Below are positions 16,208 through 26,095 of a stretch of DNA of 64,000 bases, piece after piece. The notes beneath the pieces are model-generated. The model was not told the DNA's origin. It saw only the letters and a list, made by a program, of their open reading frames with translations, and searched no databases. Positions within the stretch are counted from its first letter, which is position 1. Every line of letters begins with the position of its first letter. Origin of the DNA: JAKOVR01 sp031415655. GTDB taxonomy: Bacteria; Actinomycetota; Acidimicrobiia; Acidimicrobiales; Acidimicrobilacustridaceae. The position numbers and the translations under genes were made by a program. The stretch lies in the NCBI GenBank assembly GCA_031415655.1, contig JANOSD010000023.1, positions 1-64,000 of the forward strand, given 5' to 3'.

Positions 16208-17470
16208 CTATGGATTCGGGGCGGGGGCTGGGGTGGGGGCCACCGCGTGCGCCGAACGGGCAGGACGAGCGGGAAGCTCGAAGCGGGCGAACAGGGCAAC
16301 CAGCACGGCGAGGAAGAGGCCCGGGAGCAGAAGCCAGAGCGGACGCTGAGCCCACCACCCGGCGTCGGCTTCGGTGCCGAGGGTGAACCCGAGCCGCTCG
16401 TACACGGCGATCGCCGCCACCAACGCCGTCATGTGCCAGCAGAAGACGGTCATCGCCACGGCGTTGACGGCCACCGTGGCGGTCCAGGCCCGTCGACCTT
16501 GAAGCCACCGGCCAACGACGGGCCGAAACAACATGGCCACGCCGAGTTGGAAGACGGCCAGCGCCGCGATGCATGCCGTGGTGGGATACATGTTCGAACC
16601 TTCACCGGCGACGCTCACCATGGAGCGGGGGTAGGGGCCGAAGGTGGTGAGGGCGCCGAGCGCAACAAACCCCGTTGCCGTCACTGCCGCCAGCATCCGT
16701 CGACCGCAGCGGATCAAGGTGCCGTCCCGCCAGAAGTAGCCGAGCTGGTGGACGAAGACCCACACGAGTGCCGACGTGACGAACCCAGCCCGGTCGTTGT
16801 TGCCGGCGAACCGGAGGACGTCGGTCAGCGCCATACCGGCGGCCAGTGTGGCCAGGGTGACGAACGGTGCTCGCTGATGGAGGCGGGCGGTGAGCGGGGC
16901 CAACAACACCACGCTCAGGTAGACGCCGAGGAACCAGAGCGGGACGAACACCACCATGCCCCAGGTGGTGACCCCTCGATAGCCGGGCACGAGGGCGTGG
17001 GCGATGATCTCACCGATCACCCAAAGCCCGACGTAGATCCCCACCGGTTTGCCGAGACGGCGCAGCCGTTTCGCCACGAATACTCGCCACATGGGCGGTC
17101 GACCGTCGTCGGCTGCCGTCATCCCCTCGATCCCGGCGAGGTTGGCGTACCCCCCCACGAAGAAGAACACCGGCATGATCTGCAACAACCAGGTGACGGC
17201 CCACAAACCGGGCACTCCCCCAATGGGGTTCGGCATGATCAGCGAATGGTTATCGGTGCTCCATTGTGTGATGGAGAACACCCAGTGCCACAGGATGACC
17301 ACGGTGATACTGAGCGCTCGGAGGAAGTCGACGTACCGATCACGAGTGTCGGGGGTGTTGTCGACCAGCGATGCCAGCGGAGCAGCGGGCGCCGACTCCG
17401 ATGCGGGAATGGTGCCGGCGGGAATGGTGCCAGCGGGAATGGTGCTGGCAGGTGCGGATGCGGAGCTCAT
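16208..17470 (-). CDS. Acyltransferase 3 family integral membrane protein
   Basis: A 420-residue protein with about ten transmembrane helices. The family signature starts at RDRYVDFLRALSITVVILWHWVF, with the conserved His. Such proteins O-acylate sugars or lipids at the membrane, and the acceptor here is unknown. The N-terminus carries three copies of a five-residue repeat (AGTIP) encoded by a 15-bp tandem repeat at about 17405-17450. This hydrophilic leader is not part of the usual fold, so a downstream start is possible. Confidence 0.88.
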   Translation of the reverse strand: MSSASAPASTIPAGTIPAGTIPASESAPAAPLASLVDNTPDTRDRYVDFLRALSITVVILWHWVFSITQWSTDNHSLIMPNPIGGVPGLWAVTWLLQIMPVFFFVGGYANLAGIEGMTAADDGRPPMWRVFVAKRLRRLGKPVGIYVGLWVIGEIIAHALVPGYRGVTTWGMVVFVPLWFLGVYLSVVLLAPLTARLHQRAPFVTLATLAAGMALTDVLRFAGNNDRAGFVTSALVWVFVHQLGYFWRDGTLIRCGRRMLAAVTATGFVALGALTTFGPYPRSMVSVAGEGSNMYPTTACIAALAVFQLGVAMLFRPVVGRWLQGRRAWTATVAVNAVAMTVFCWHMTALVAAIAVYERLGFTLGTEADAGWWAQRPLWLLLPGLFLAVLVALFARFELPARPARSAHAVAPTPAPAPNP

Positions 17471-17814
17471 GCCGCCACCATCTCCCGATATCGGGGGTGC
17501 TCCTACCCAGGGAATCCCCTATGAGCTCGTGGGTCCCCCAGAAGTGTCGGTCGACATGTTTCGAAGCGCGGATTTCGAGCGACGGTTCGGCGCGCCACGA
17601 GAGGTAGGTCGAGCGCGCTCTCGTTCCGGGCCAGAAGGCGGACGGTGCCGTGGTATTCCAAGCTGGCTGGAAGTCAGCCGAACGGATGCTGCCATCTCAC
17701 CATCCCGCAAAGACCGCCGGGCGGCCCGACCTGTTCGACCCGGGTTGTGGTGTCCACCGGCCACCGCCGCCAGTGCGTGCGGGTTCAGGCGTGCGGGTTC
17801 AGGCGTGGACGGGT
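17471..17814. other. Intergenic region with MITE-like copy and short tandem repeats
   Basis: No gene is supported. It contains a degenerate MITE-like copy (17556-17692). Just before the VOC gene's 3' end there is a short tandem repeat built on GTGCGGGTTCAGGC units (17775-17832) that runs into the last codons of that gene. Confidence 0.55.
17556..17692. mobile_element. MITE-like element, copy 4 (degenerate)
   Basis: It aligns along most of its length with 61609-61765 in the same orientation. Shared stretches include TCGAAGCGCGGATTTCG, GACGGTTCGG, AAGCTGGCTGGAAG and the CGAA(C/T)GG region. The terminal repeats have decayed and no target duplication is visible. Confidence 0.6.
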
Positions 17815-18348
17815 TCAGGCGTGCACGGGTTCGTAGTCGGCGGCGAGGAAAAATTCGACCGACGCCGGATCCTCAAGCTCGGGAGCGGGGTCGAGCACGG
17901 CGCGTTCGGCGTGGGCTCGGTCTTCGGCGGTAAGGGGCCGGGCGTCGGCGCAGAACTCCACGAGGATGCCATTGGGGTCGTTGGCGTACAAGCTGATGCA
18001 GAAGCCATGGTCGACCTGCACGACGTCGTACCCTTGGCCCAACCACCGGTCTCGGATGGCCGGCAATTCGTCGATCGAAGCATTGAAGGCCAAATGGTTT
18101 ACCCATTCGGGAAGGCCGAGGGCCGTGGAGATCGCGGTCGGGGCTTTGGGAATCGTGGGGTCGTGGATGTCCCAGAACGCGATCATCTCGCCGTTACCCG
18201 TGTCGTAGAACACGTGCTTGGCCCAACCTTTGCCACTTGGTGTGGCCGCGGCCACCACCTTCGTGACGGTGAATCCCATGGCCTCGGTGTAGAAGGCATG
18301 GGTGGCGGCGATGTCGTTGGTGGCGAAGGCGACGTGATGAAAGGCCAT
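17815..18348 (-). CDS. VOC (glyoxalase/dioxygenase fold) family protein
   Basis: A 177-residue protein starting MAFHHVAFATNDIAATHAFY, the usual first strand and helix of a vicinal-oxygen-chelate domain. It has candidate metal ligands His4/His5, His in WVNHLAF and Glu in GILVEFCADA. The C-terminal 45 residues extend beyond the core. The substrate is unknown; a glyoxalase or ring-cleaving activity is possible. Its last codons lie inside a short tandem repeat, so the C-terminus may vary between strains. Confidence 0.82.
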   Translation of the reverse strand: MAFHHVAFATNDIAATHAFYTEAMGFTVTKVVAAATPSGKGWAKHVFYDTGNGEMIAFWDIHDPTIPKAPTAISTALGLPEWVNHLAFNASIDELPAIRDRWLGQGYDVVQVDHGFCISLYANDPNGILVEFCADARPLTAEDRAHAERAVLDPAPELEDPASVEFFLAADYEPVHA

Positions 18349-18445
18349 TGGATCCCCCTATGGTCCGAGTGGGCCGATCGTAGCGGAAAGGTGTTCGTTT
18401 TCGCGGTGGTTCCGCGCCTCGGATCGGGGGCGACAGACTGAGCCC

Positions 18446-18841
18446 ATGGCACACCATCTCGAAGGTCCGTTCACGATCGACAATTGGCAGGCGACTGACG
18501 CTGGTCCCTCCAACGACGCCGACGGCGAACCGAGCATGGGGCATGCGACGGCCGACAAGGTGTACAGCGGGGTGCTCGAAGCCATCGCCGTGGTGCACCT
18601 GCTCACCACACAAGGCGAAGGGGGGGCGGGGTATGTGGCCCAGGAACGAATCGTGGGCACGCTCGGCGGCACGGACGGCACGTTCGTACTCCAGCACGGC
18701 GCCACTGCGGGTCCGGACGGGGCGGATCCGCAGCAGTGGGCCGTGGTGGTTCCCGGCTCGGGCACCGGTGGGTTGGCCGGTATCACCGGTTCGGGAAGAG
18801 TCGATCATGGGCTGCTCACCCTTGACTACGAACTCCCGTAG
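18446..18841 (+). CDS. DUF3224 domain protein
   Basis: A 131-residue single-domain protein with the DUF3224 pattern: an early GPFTIDNW segment, YSGVLEA in the middle, YVAQERIVGTLGGTDGTFVLQH, then VVPGSGTGGLAGITGSG and a final LDYELP. The family is a small beta-barrel of unknown function, sometimes ligand-binding. It is divergent from the VOC gene. Confidence 0.85.
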   Translation: MAHHLEGPFTIDNWQATDAGPSNDADGEPSMGHATADKVYSGVLEAIAVVHLLTTQGEGGAGYVAQERIVGTLGGTDGTFVLQHGATAGPDGADPQQWAVVVPGSGTGGLAGITGSGRVDHGLLTLDYELP

Positions 18842-19120
18842 GCGCGGCAGGGCTGTTTGAACCACGGGCGTCACCGTCCCGTCCACTCACTTCATCGGCC
18901 CACCAACTCTCGCGAGCGCGCTCGATCGGTGCCGCCAGCGAGACCGGCATCGGAAACGGTCCGCGCGACGCCAGTATCGCCACTCTGACCATTCGAACCG
19001 CTTCGTGGGAGCCGAACCGCCGGCACCAATGCGGTGCTCATTGCCGCTGGACTTGAACCAGTCCGCACGGCGCCGCCCACCCGAGGGGACGTCGCTGGTC
19101 CCAGCACGTAGTCTGCTGAC

Positions 19121-20158
19121 GTGGAGCAGGAAGAGGAATCGACGCCGCGTGCGCCAGAGCCACGGTCCTCAAAACGGGCAGCGATCGCCGGCCTTGTTGT
19201 TGGGCTGGTTGGGTGTGGTGCCCTTATTGCTTTCGGTGTCCTCACCCGTCCCGATCCAGAAGCCGGAAAGGACCGCAGCACCGAATTCCTTGCGGCGTAC
19301 ACCCGCAGTCGAACGGGCACCTACCGGATGGAGTCGAGCTTTCGACGCGAGATGCGCACCGGCGCCGTGTTGGAGTCCGCTCGAGAGGTGACGCAACGGA
19401 TGCCCAACCGGCTGGTCCGTCAGTTCGGCGGTCTTAACGGCCAGATCGATGGTCGGGACGTGGTCTGCACTTCGAAACCGGATGGCGAGTACTCATGTGT
19501 GCAAGGCAACAAGGCCAGCCAGTCGCTTTCAGCCGAGCTCGACGAAGAGATCACGAACCTCCGTAGCTATTTCGTGGGGCCCCGTCCCTTGTATCGGGCC
19601 ACACGTTCGGGAGTCGACTGCTTCCAACTGATGCAGGACTATCCGCTGCCGGACCCGCCGTTCGGAACCCGGGCGGAGTTCTGTTTCGACGAACCGACGG
19701 GCGCCGTCCGCCGCTTGGTGCGCGACCTTGATCTGGCCAACGAGACGGTGGAAGCGGTCACGCTCACGGGCGCCGTCAACGACAGCGACTTCTCGTTGGA
19801 ACGCGACGCCGAGTTCGACGAGCAGATCAGCCGACCGGAGATCGTCTCGGCCACGACGGTTCCCAGTTCCACGACCACTCTTCCCGCCGCGGCCACCACA
19901 TCGAAGCCGTCCTCCGCCTCGACGCAACCCCCGACCTCGCTGTTGGCGGGAGAATCCGGGCCCTCGGTGCCGGATCTCACACGCGACGTGAGGTCGCTCG
20001 TTGCGCGGTGTGTGTCGGATCCGTCGGGGGACAACGTGAACGCTCTGTGGGATTCGCGGGTGTCAGTGAATGAGCGGCCGCTCAGCGCCACGGCATGTGG
20101 TCGGTCGTACGTGAGCGTGCTGTTCGATCATGGGTTCGGGCCGCCCAGTAACGGATAG
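19121..20158 (+). CDS. Membrane-anchored extracytoplasmic protein, unknown function
   Basis: A 345-residue protein with one N-terminal transmembrane segment (about residues 22-42, AIAGLVVGLVGCGALIAFGV). A beta-rich region of about 190 residues follows with four Cys that could form disulfides. A Thr/Ser/Pro linker (about residues 245-275) leads to a helical tail. The start is GTG 19121. The family is not recognised. The gene ends 11 bp before a MITE-like copy. Confidence 0.7.
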   Translation: MEQEEESTPRAPEPRSSKRAAIAGLVVGLVGCGALIAFGVLTRPDPEAGKDRSTEFLAAYTRSRTGTYRMESSFRREMRTGAVLESAREVTQRMPNRLVRQFGGLNGQIDGRDVVCTSKPDGEYSCVQGNKASQSLSAELDEEITNLRSYFVGPRPLYRATRSGVDCFQLMQDYPLPDPPFGTRAEFCFDEPTGAVRRLVRDLDLANETVEAVTLTGAVNDSDFSLERDAEFDEQISRPEIVSATTVPSSTTTLPAAATTSKPSSASTQPPTSLLAGESGPSVPDLTRDVRSLVARCVSDPSGDNVNALWDSRVSVNERPLSATACGRSYVSVLFDHGFGPPSNG

Positions 20159-20168
20159 GAATCGCAAG

Positions 20169-20328
20169 GGGTGTATCCCCGTAGCCCAAAAGCGCCTTGC
20201 GGCCAGGTTTGAATCTCCCATCGTTGTTCATGTCCTCGGGCGAGACAAGGGGCGTTCGTTGTCGTGCCCTCGCGAGGCTTCGAGCCAATGGCTGGGAATC
20301 CGCATCCCGAAGCGCTATCGGGACACGC
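20169..20328. mobile_element. MITE-like element, copy 3
   Basis: It has the same orientation as the 7194-7352 copy. The right end GAATCCGCATCCCGAAGCGC, then GGGACACGC, matches that copy's right end. The left end (GGTGTATCCCC) and the interior (GGCCAGGTTTGAATCTC) are recognisable but diverged. There is no clear target duplication. Confidence 0.7.
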
Positions 20329-20506
20329 GCCACGTGGTGGTATTTCTGCTCAAGGTGCATCCAGAGTCATCCGATAGTGGAGTTGTTGGTAGGCATTGCC
20401 CTGCCAGCCGCAGAGCGAAACGACGGAGGTTGCTGGCTCCCTCCAATGCATCGCTACCGGCGCATCGCCCGCGCTGGTGCTTTTGTGGCCTCTGTCCGCT
20501 CTGTAT

Positions 20507-20544
20507 GAACCGTCCCCGTTCGCCCCGGGGGCGGTTCGCTTTTT
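20507..20544 (+). terminator. Terminator-like hairpin
   Basis: The stem GAACCG/CGGTTC continues as CCCCG/CGGGG and is followed by GCTTTTT. It could end transcription from the gene at 19121 through the MITE copy. Confidence 0.65.
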
Positions 20545-20625
20545 GGGGGCGTCCGCGGGCAGTCCAACGGCGGCCCGCCCGCCCACCGATGGCATGCGGG
20601 CGAGCCGGTGGACCACACTGCATCC

Positions 20626-20880
20626 ATGTTCTTCGGCCAGGCCAGCCCCACTGATGCCACCGACAACGTGGCGTTCCTCGGTGACGACCTCTTGGCCTGG
20701 CTGGTGCTCGCAATGGGTGCGGCGCTGGCTGTGGGCACATTGTTGGCCCTAGTCCGGCCCCGTCCGAACCCCGATGATGCCGGTTCTGATTTGCCCCGCC
20801 CCCCGCTCGCTCGCAGCCTCGTGATGATCGTGGTTGGTTCGTTTGCTTCGGTTTGGGCTCTCGCCAGCCTGATCGCCTGA
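20626..20880 (+). CDS. Small two-helix membrane protein
   Basis: An 84-residue protein starting MFFGQASPTDAT. It has two transmembrane helices (LLAWLVLAMGAALAVGTLLAL and SLVMIVVGSFASVWALASL) separated by a charged proline-rich loop. No family is recognised. It ends 20 bp before the LivG-like gene and may be co-transcribed with it. An upstream start at 20608 is possible. Confidence 0.6.
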   Translation: MFFGQASPTDATDNVAFLGDDLLAWLVLAMGAALAVGTLLALVRPRPNPDDAGSDLPRPPLARSLVMIVVGSFASVWALASLIA

Positions 20881-20900
20881 ACACTGTTAACCTCGTTCGC

Positions 20901-21647
20901 ATGCCGCCGCTTCTTCGTGCCGTTGGTCTTGGCGTCACCTTTGGCGTGGTGAAGGCGGTCGACAACGTGGAGATCGCCGTGCCCGGCGGCTGTTTGATGG
21001 GCCTTATCGGTCCGAACGGGGCGGGCAAAACCACGACGATCGACGCGCTCACGGGATTCGTTCCCCACACCGGTCGCATCTCGTTCGCCGACCAGGATCT
21101 CACCGGTCTCGGGCCGCATCGGCGCGCGGCGGCGGGGCTCACGCGTACCTGGCAGTCGCTGGAGTTGTTCGACGATCTCACCGTTCTGGAGAACTGCCGT
21201 GCCGCCGGGCAGCGCGCATCGGCTCGAGGGGTCGCCGCTGATGTCATTCGGCCGTCGCGTGCCCACGACGACGACGCGATCATCTGGGCCCTCGATCTCC
21301 TCGACCTCGGCAGCATTGCCGGTCGTTCACCCGGCGAGCTTTCGCTGGGTGAACGCAAGTTGGTGGCGGTGGCGAGAGCGTTGGCGGCCCGCCCGTCGTT
21401 GGTCCTGCTCGATGAACCAGCTGCTGGCCTCGATAGCGCCGAGAGCCTTGAACTCGGTACGAAACTCCGGCGGATTGTTGATGAGGGGATCGCAGTTTTC
21501 CTCGTCGATCACGACATGGGCCTCGTGCTCGGCGTGTGCGACGAGCTGTATGTGCTCGAATTTGGCCGCGTGATCGCTCACGGAACTCCCGCCGAAGTGC
21601 GAAACGATCCCCGGGTGATCGAGGCCTACCTGGGTACGTCGGCATGA
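20901..21647 (+). CDS. Branched-chain amino acid-type ABC transporter ATP-binding protein (LivG-like)
   Basis: A 248-residue ATPase with Walker A GPNGAGKTT, Q-loop region, signature SLGERKLVAVARAL and Walker B LVLLDEPAAGLD. The overall pattern resembles LivG, with the C-terminal tail VRNDPRVIEAYLG that is diagnostic for LivG/LivF. It works with the next gene as an ATPase pair that powers uptake of branched-chain amino acids or related solutes. No permease or binding protein is in the window, which is unusual for a Liv system. Confidence 0.88.
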   Translation: MPPLLRAVGLGVTFGVVKAVDNVEIAVPGGCLMGLIGPNGAGKTTTIDALTGFVPHTGRISFADQDLTGLGPHRRAAAGLTRTWQSLELFDDLTVLENCRAAGQRASARGVAADVIRPSRAHDDDAIIWALDLLDLGSIAGRSPGELSLGERKLVAVARALAARPSLVLLDEPAAGLDSAESLELGTKLRRIVDEGIAVFLVDHDMGLVLGVCDELYVLEFGRVIAHGTPAEVRNDPRVIEAYLGTSA

Positions 21648-22357
21648 CTCGTGTGCTCGACCTCGTAGGTCTGCACGCTGGCTACGACAAGGTGGCGGTG
21701 GTGCGGGACCTTCACCTGCATGTGGACGCTGGCGAAGTGGTGGCCTTGCTCGGGCCCAACGGCGCTGGTAAGACCACCACTCTGCTCACGATCTCCGGGT
21801 TGCTTCCCATCATCAGTGGGGATATCGATGTGCTCGGCGGCGGGCGGCCCTCCACTCGTCGGCCGAATGAAGTGGCTCGTCGCGGGCTCGCCCATGTGCC
21901 CGACAACCGCTCCCTGTTCTTTGACCTCACGGCCCGTGAGAACCTCAAGCTCGGCAGCCATTCGGGGGGCGTTCCGCTCGATCAGGTGCTGGGGTATTTC
22001 CCGGAACTGGAGCGACTACTCGACCGTAAAGCCGGGTTGCTTTCCGGCGGCGAGCAGCAGATGCTTGCCCTTGGCCGGGCGATGTCGAGCGAGCCGAAGG
22101 TGCTGATGGTCGACGAGATGAGCTTGGGCCTGGCGCCGATCATCGTGGAGCGGCTCCTCCCGGTATTGCGCCGCATCGCCGACGAAACGGGAGCCGCCGT
22201 GCTTCTCGTGGAACAGCACGTGCACCTCGCGCTCACCGTGGCCGACCGGGCGTATGTGCTCAACCACGGCGAACTCGCCATGTCCGGCACGGCCGCCGAA
22301 CTCCAAGATCAACGCCAGTTGCTGGAGTCGAGCTACTTGGGCACCGCAGCCCTGTAA
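21644..22357 (+). CDS. Branched-chain amino acid-type ABC transporter ATP-binding protein (LivF-like)
   Basis: A 237-residue ATPase with Walker A GPNGAGKTT, signature LSGGEQQMLALGRAM, Walker B VLMVDEMSLGLAP and switch His in LLVEQHVHLALTVADRAYVL. The final part, LLESSYLGTAAL, is LivF-like. Its ATG overlaps the LivG-like stop (ATGA), so translation is coupled. The LivM/LivH permeases must lie elsewhere, or this pair serves another permease. Confidence 0.88.
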   Translation: MTRVLDLVGLHAGYDKVAVVRDLHLHVDAGEVVALLGPNGAGKTTTLLTISGLLPIISGDIDVLGGGRPSTRRPNEVARRGLAHVPDNRSLFFDLTARENLKLGSHSGGVPLDQVLGYFPELERLLDRKAGLLSGGEQQMLALGRAMSSEPKVLMVDEMSLGLAPIIVERLLPVLRRIADETGAAVLLVEQHVHLALTVADRAYVLNHGELAMSGTAAELQDQRQLLESSYLGTAAL

Positions 22358-22556
22358 GAGGCAGCGCGGATAGGGCCGCTTGGGCCTTGGGCCACAGCTC
22401 CGATGAGGCCGGCCCTTGGAGCGCTGCCGGGCCTGAGCGGCCGTGGCGAGCGGATTGTGAGGAACGAACAATCGAGGAGCTACTAGAGCGGGAAATCCGG
22501 CGGGTGAAAAGCACCGGACCCTCACGAACCCGCGCACGCTTCGACGCGTGGGAAGG

Positions 22557-23372
22557 TCAGCCGATACCCGAGCGGGCGATCGTCGTGCCGTTCACGATGG
22601 CGTCCCACGGGCTCGGCCGCGGCAGAGCATCGCGGCGAATCCACAGCTCCCAGAGCCAGGGGTAGTTCCAGCTCGGCACGTGTGTTGTTCGCAGCTGTCG
22701 ACGAATTGCCGCTCGCCGAAGGTGGGCGTTGGGGTGCCATTCGTGGAACTGCACCATCACCCGATCGACGCGTGGCAGCCAGTTGGCTTCGAGCAGGCGT
22801 TCCAGCAGATCGAACTCGCCGCCCTCGATGTTGATCTTCAGTAGGTCGATGTGGTCGACATCGAGTTCCTCGAGTGCGCGCACCACATCGCGTAGCTCAA
22901 TGGTCTCGGTGCCGTTGCCCTGATCGGCGTCGAACACCGACGACGCGGGACCGTCGAGGGCAAGCTCGGCCGTGGCATCGGTACCGGCCAACCCATACGG
23001 CAAGACCTCAATAACCGGCAGCGTGCGGGCCACCATGTCGAGGTCTTCCCGACTTCGGGAGCTCGGTTCGAAGGCGAGGATGCGAGAGGCTCCCGTTGGG
23101 GCGATCCCGGCACTCCACTCGCCGACGAAGGCCCCCACGTCGAGAATGACGGCGTTGGGGGGAAGCATGAAGTCCACGAGCAACTGCGGGTTGATCATTG
23201 TTTCGACTGCGAGCCGGTAGACGGCTTTGCGGTAGTAGTTCTGTTCGAACCACTGTCGGGGGTTTACTTCGCCGGGAGCGGGTGGTGGGCCAGCAAGGGT
23301 GAGCTTTCGGCGTCGCACCATGGTGACGGGCCAGTGGATCGTGCGTTTGATCTCGAAGATGGGCGGGCTCAC
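22557..23372 (-). CDS. FkbM-family SAM-dependent methyltransferase
   Basis: A 271-residue protein with the FkbM layout: VILDVGAFVGEWSAGIA (SAM-binding motif I), ILAFEPSS, then LLKINIEGGEFDLLERL and VMVQFHEWHP. FkbM enzymes O-methylate sugars or secondary metabolites. GTG 23372 overlaps the stop of the next FkbM gene upstream by 4 nt, so the two are translationally coupled paralogs. The substrate is unknown. Confidence 0.85.
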   Translation of the reverse strand: MSPPIFEIKRTIHWPVTMVRRRKLTLAGPPPAPGEVNPRQWFEQNYYRKAVYRLAVETMINPQLLVDFMLPPNAVILDVGAFVGEWSAGIAPTGASRILAFEPSSRSREDLDMVARTLPVIEVLPYGLAGTDATAELALDGPASSVFDADQGNGTETIELRDVVRALEELDVDHIDLLKINIEGGEFDLLERLLEANWLPRVDRVMVQFHEWHPNAHLRRAAIRRQLRTTHVPSWNYPWLWELWIRRDALPRPSPWDAIVNGTTIARSGIG

Positions 23373-24058
23373 TGTTTGCGCTCCCACTGTTCCCACACCC
23401 ACGCGTGCCGGAACGTGCACTCGTGGGTGGTCGACAACGAACGCTGCAGGCGTTTGTAACGCCCGACGGCGCCAGGAGACTGGGCGTGGAACTGCACGAG
23501 AAGTCGATCGATGCGTTCAACCCAACCTTCGTCGACGAGGTGTTCAATCAGGTCGAACTCGGTGCCGGGCGCGGACACTTTCAGGAGATCGATGTGGGTG
23601 AGCCCCAGCTCCGTGAACACGTCGATGGCTCGCCGCACTTCCACCTCGATCTCGCCGTATCCGAGGTCGGAGATTTCGACCGTGGAGCGTTCGCCGTGGA
23701 GCGCCAACGTGGCGCGTCGATCGACAGGGCCGAGCAGGTAGGGCAGGGTTCGCAGGTTGGAACGGATGAGGCGTGCGGCCGATGGGTTGGCCTCAAAGCA
23801 GTACACGGTGGCGCCGGTGCGGTCGGTGATCGCCTCGGCGAAGTAGCCCACGAAGGCTCCCACGTCGACCACGACCGACGCAGCGTCGAGCGGCTGATTC
23901 ACGAGGAAGTGAGGATCGAGCCGAGCGTGGAAAAGTGATTCGTAGATACCGTCGGAGTACCGGTGGGTTTCGAGCTGCTGGCGCAGCGGTTCGGATCGCC
24001 AAGCCTCACGGCGACGGCGGATCGCCAGTCGGGGCGAAAGTTCTCGGATGCGCATCAC
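23369..24058 (-). CDS. FkbM-family SAM-dependent methyltransferase (second copy)
   Basis: A 229-residue paralog of the downstream gene. It has SVVVDVGAFVGYFAEAIT, YCFEANPSA, LLKVSAPGTEFDLIEHL and LLVQFHAQSP. The NIEG motif typical of FkbM is changed to SAPG here, so activity or metal binding may differ. It starts near 24058, with ATG 24055 as an alternative, and is divergent from the acyl-CoA synthetase gene. Confidence 0.82.
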   Translation of the reverse strand: MMRIRELSPRLAIRRRREAWRSEPLRQQLETHRYSDGIYESLFHARLDPHFLVNQPLDAASVVVDVGAFVGYFAEAITDRTGATVYCFEANPSAARLIRSNLRTLPYLLGPVDRRATLALHGERSTVEISDLGYGEIEVEVRRAIDVFTELGLTHIDLLKVSAPGTEFDLIEHLVDEGWVERIDRLLVQFHAQSPGAVGRYKRLQRSLSTTHECTFRHAWVWEQWERKQ

Positions 24059-24153
24059 CGGTCGACGCTACCGCCCGCACGGACCGGGCCAGGCCGGGTA
24101 CTGTGCCCGTTCCAGCCAGCAGGATCACTGGCCTGCCGACGAAGGGGACTTCC

Positions 24154-25707
<1,554 letters not shown>

Positions 25708-25709
25708 CC

Positions 25710-26037
25710 TCAGCCGGGGTCCTGTCGTGTCCGGTAGGCGCGAATGCTGAGTGCCAACGAGTACAGGCCGAGCGCGGTTGGCACGGCGACGACGAGCCAT
25801 TTCCCTCCGAAGTTGTAGAGCCCGGCAACCACCCAGTTCATTCGTTTCGATGTTTGGCGTGAATTCTCGAAGTCGGTGAAGTAGTAAAACAGGACCTGCG
25901 AACAGCAGGGATCCCGCCATCCATACCGCGCTTTGCTTCCATTCCTCCAGCCGTTCCCAACGTGATGGTTCGGACCCGTCCTCGTCGTCCAGTTCCGCAC
26001 TCTCCACGATGTCTTCCCCTGCTCGTTTGATCGGCAT
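25710..26037 (-). pseudogene. Small membrane protein, frameshifted
   Basis: One frame from ATG 26037 gives an acidic head and a first hydrophobic segment (WMAGSLLFAGPVLLLH). Another frame carries the likely continuation, LFYYFTDFE, then NWVVAGLYNFGGKWLVVAVP and a second helix to the stop at 25710. The total of 328 nt is not a multiple of three, so one base has been gained or lost near 25880-25910. The family is not recognised. Sequencing error is possible. Confidence 0.45.
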
Positions 26038-26095
26038 TAGGAACGTAGATCAAACGAGGCCCGACTCGGATCGATTGTGCTCTACCGTTGCGGGC

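Larger units (their letters stand above)
20159..20625. other. Intergenic region with MITE-like copy and a terminator hairpin
   Basis: A degenerate MITE-like element occupies 20169-20328, and a terminator-like hairpin lies at 20507-20544. The 180 bp between them show no gene I can support and no known RNA family by eye, although a transcript ending at the hairpin would include them. Confidence 0.5.

Noticed and set aside
18892..19320. Minus-strand frame of 142 codons
   Set aside because: Low-complexity Arg/Ser/Gly composition, and it overlaps the 5' end of the gene at 19121.
20345..20506. Possible structured RNA before the terminator hairpin
   Set aside because: I could not match it by eye to tmRNA, RNase P, SRP or 6S RNA; only a search with RNA models could decide.
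22358..22556. Small + strand gene with a helical, charged segment between LivF and FkbM
   Set aside because: No ribosome site or family, and the frame runs into the antisense of the FkbM gene.
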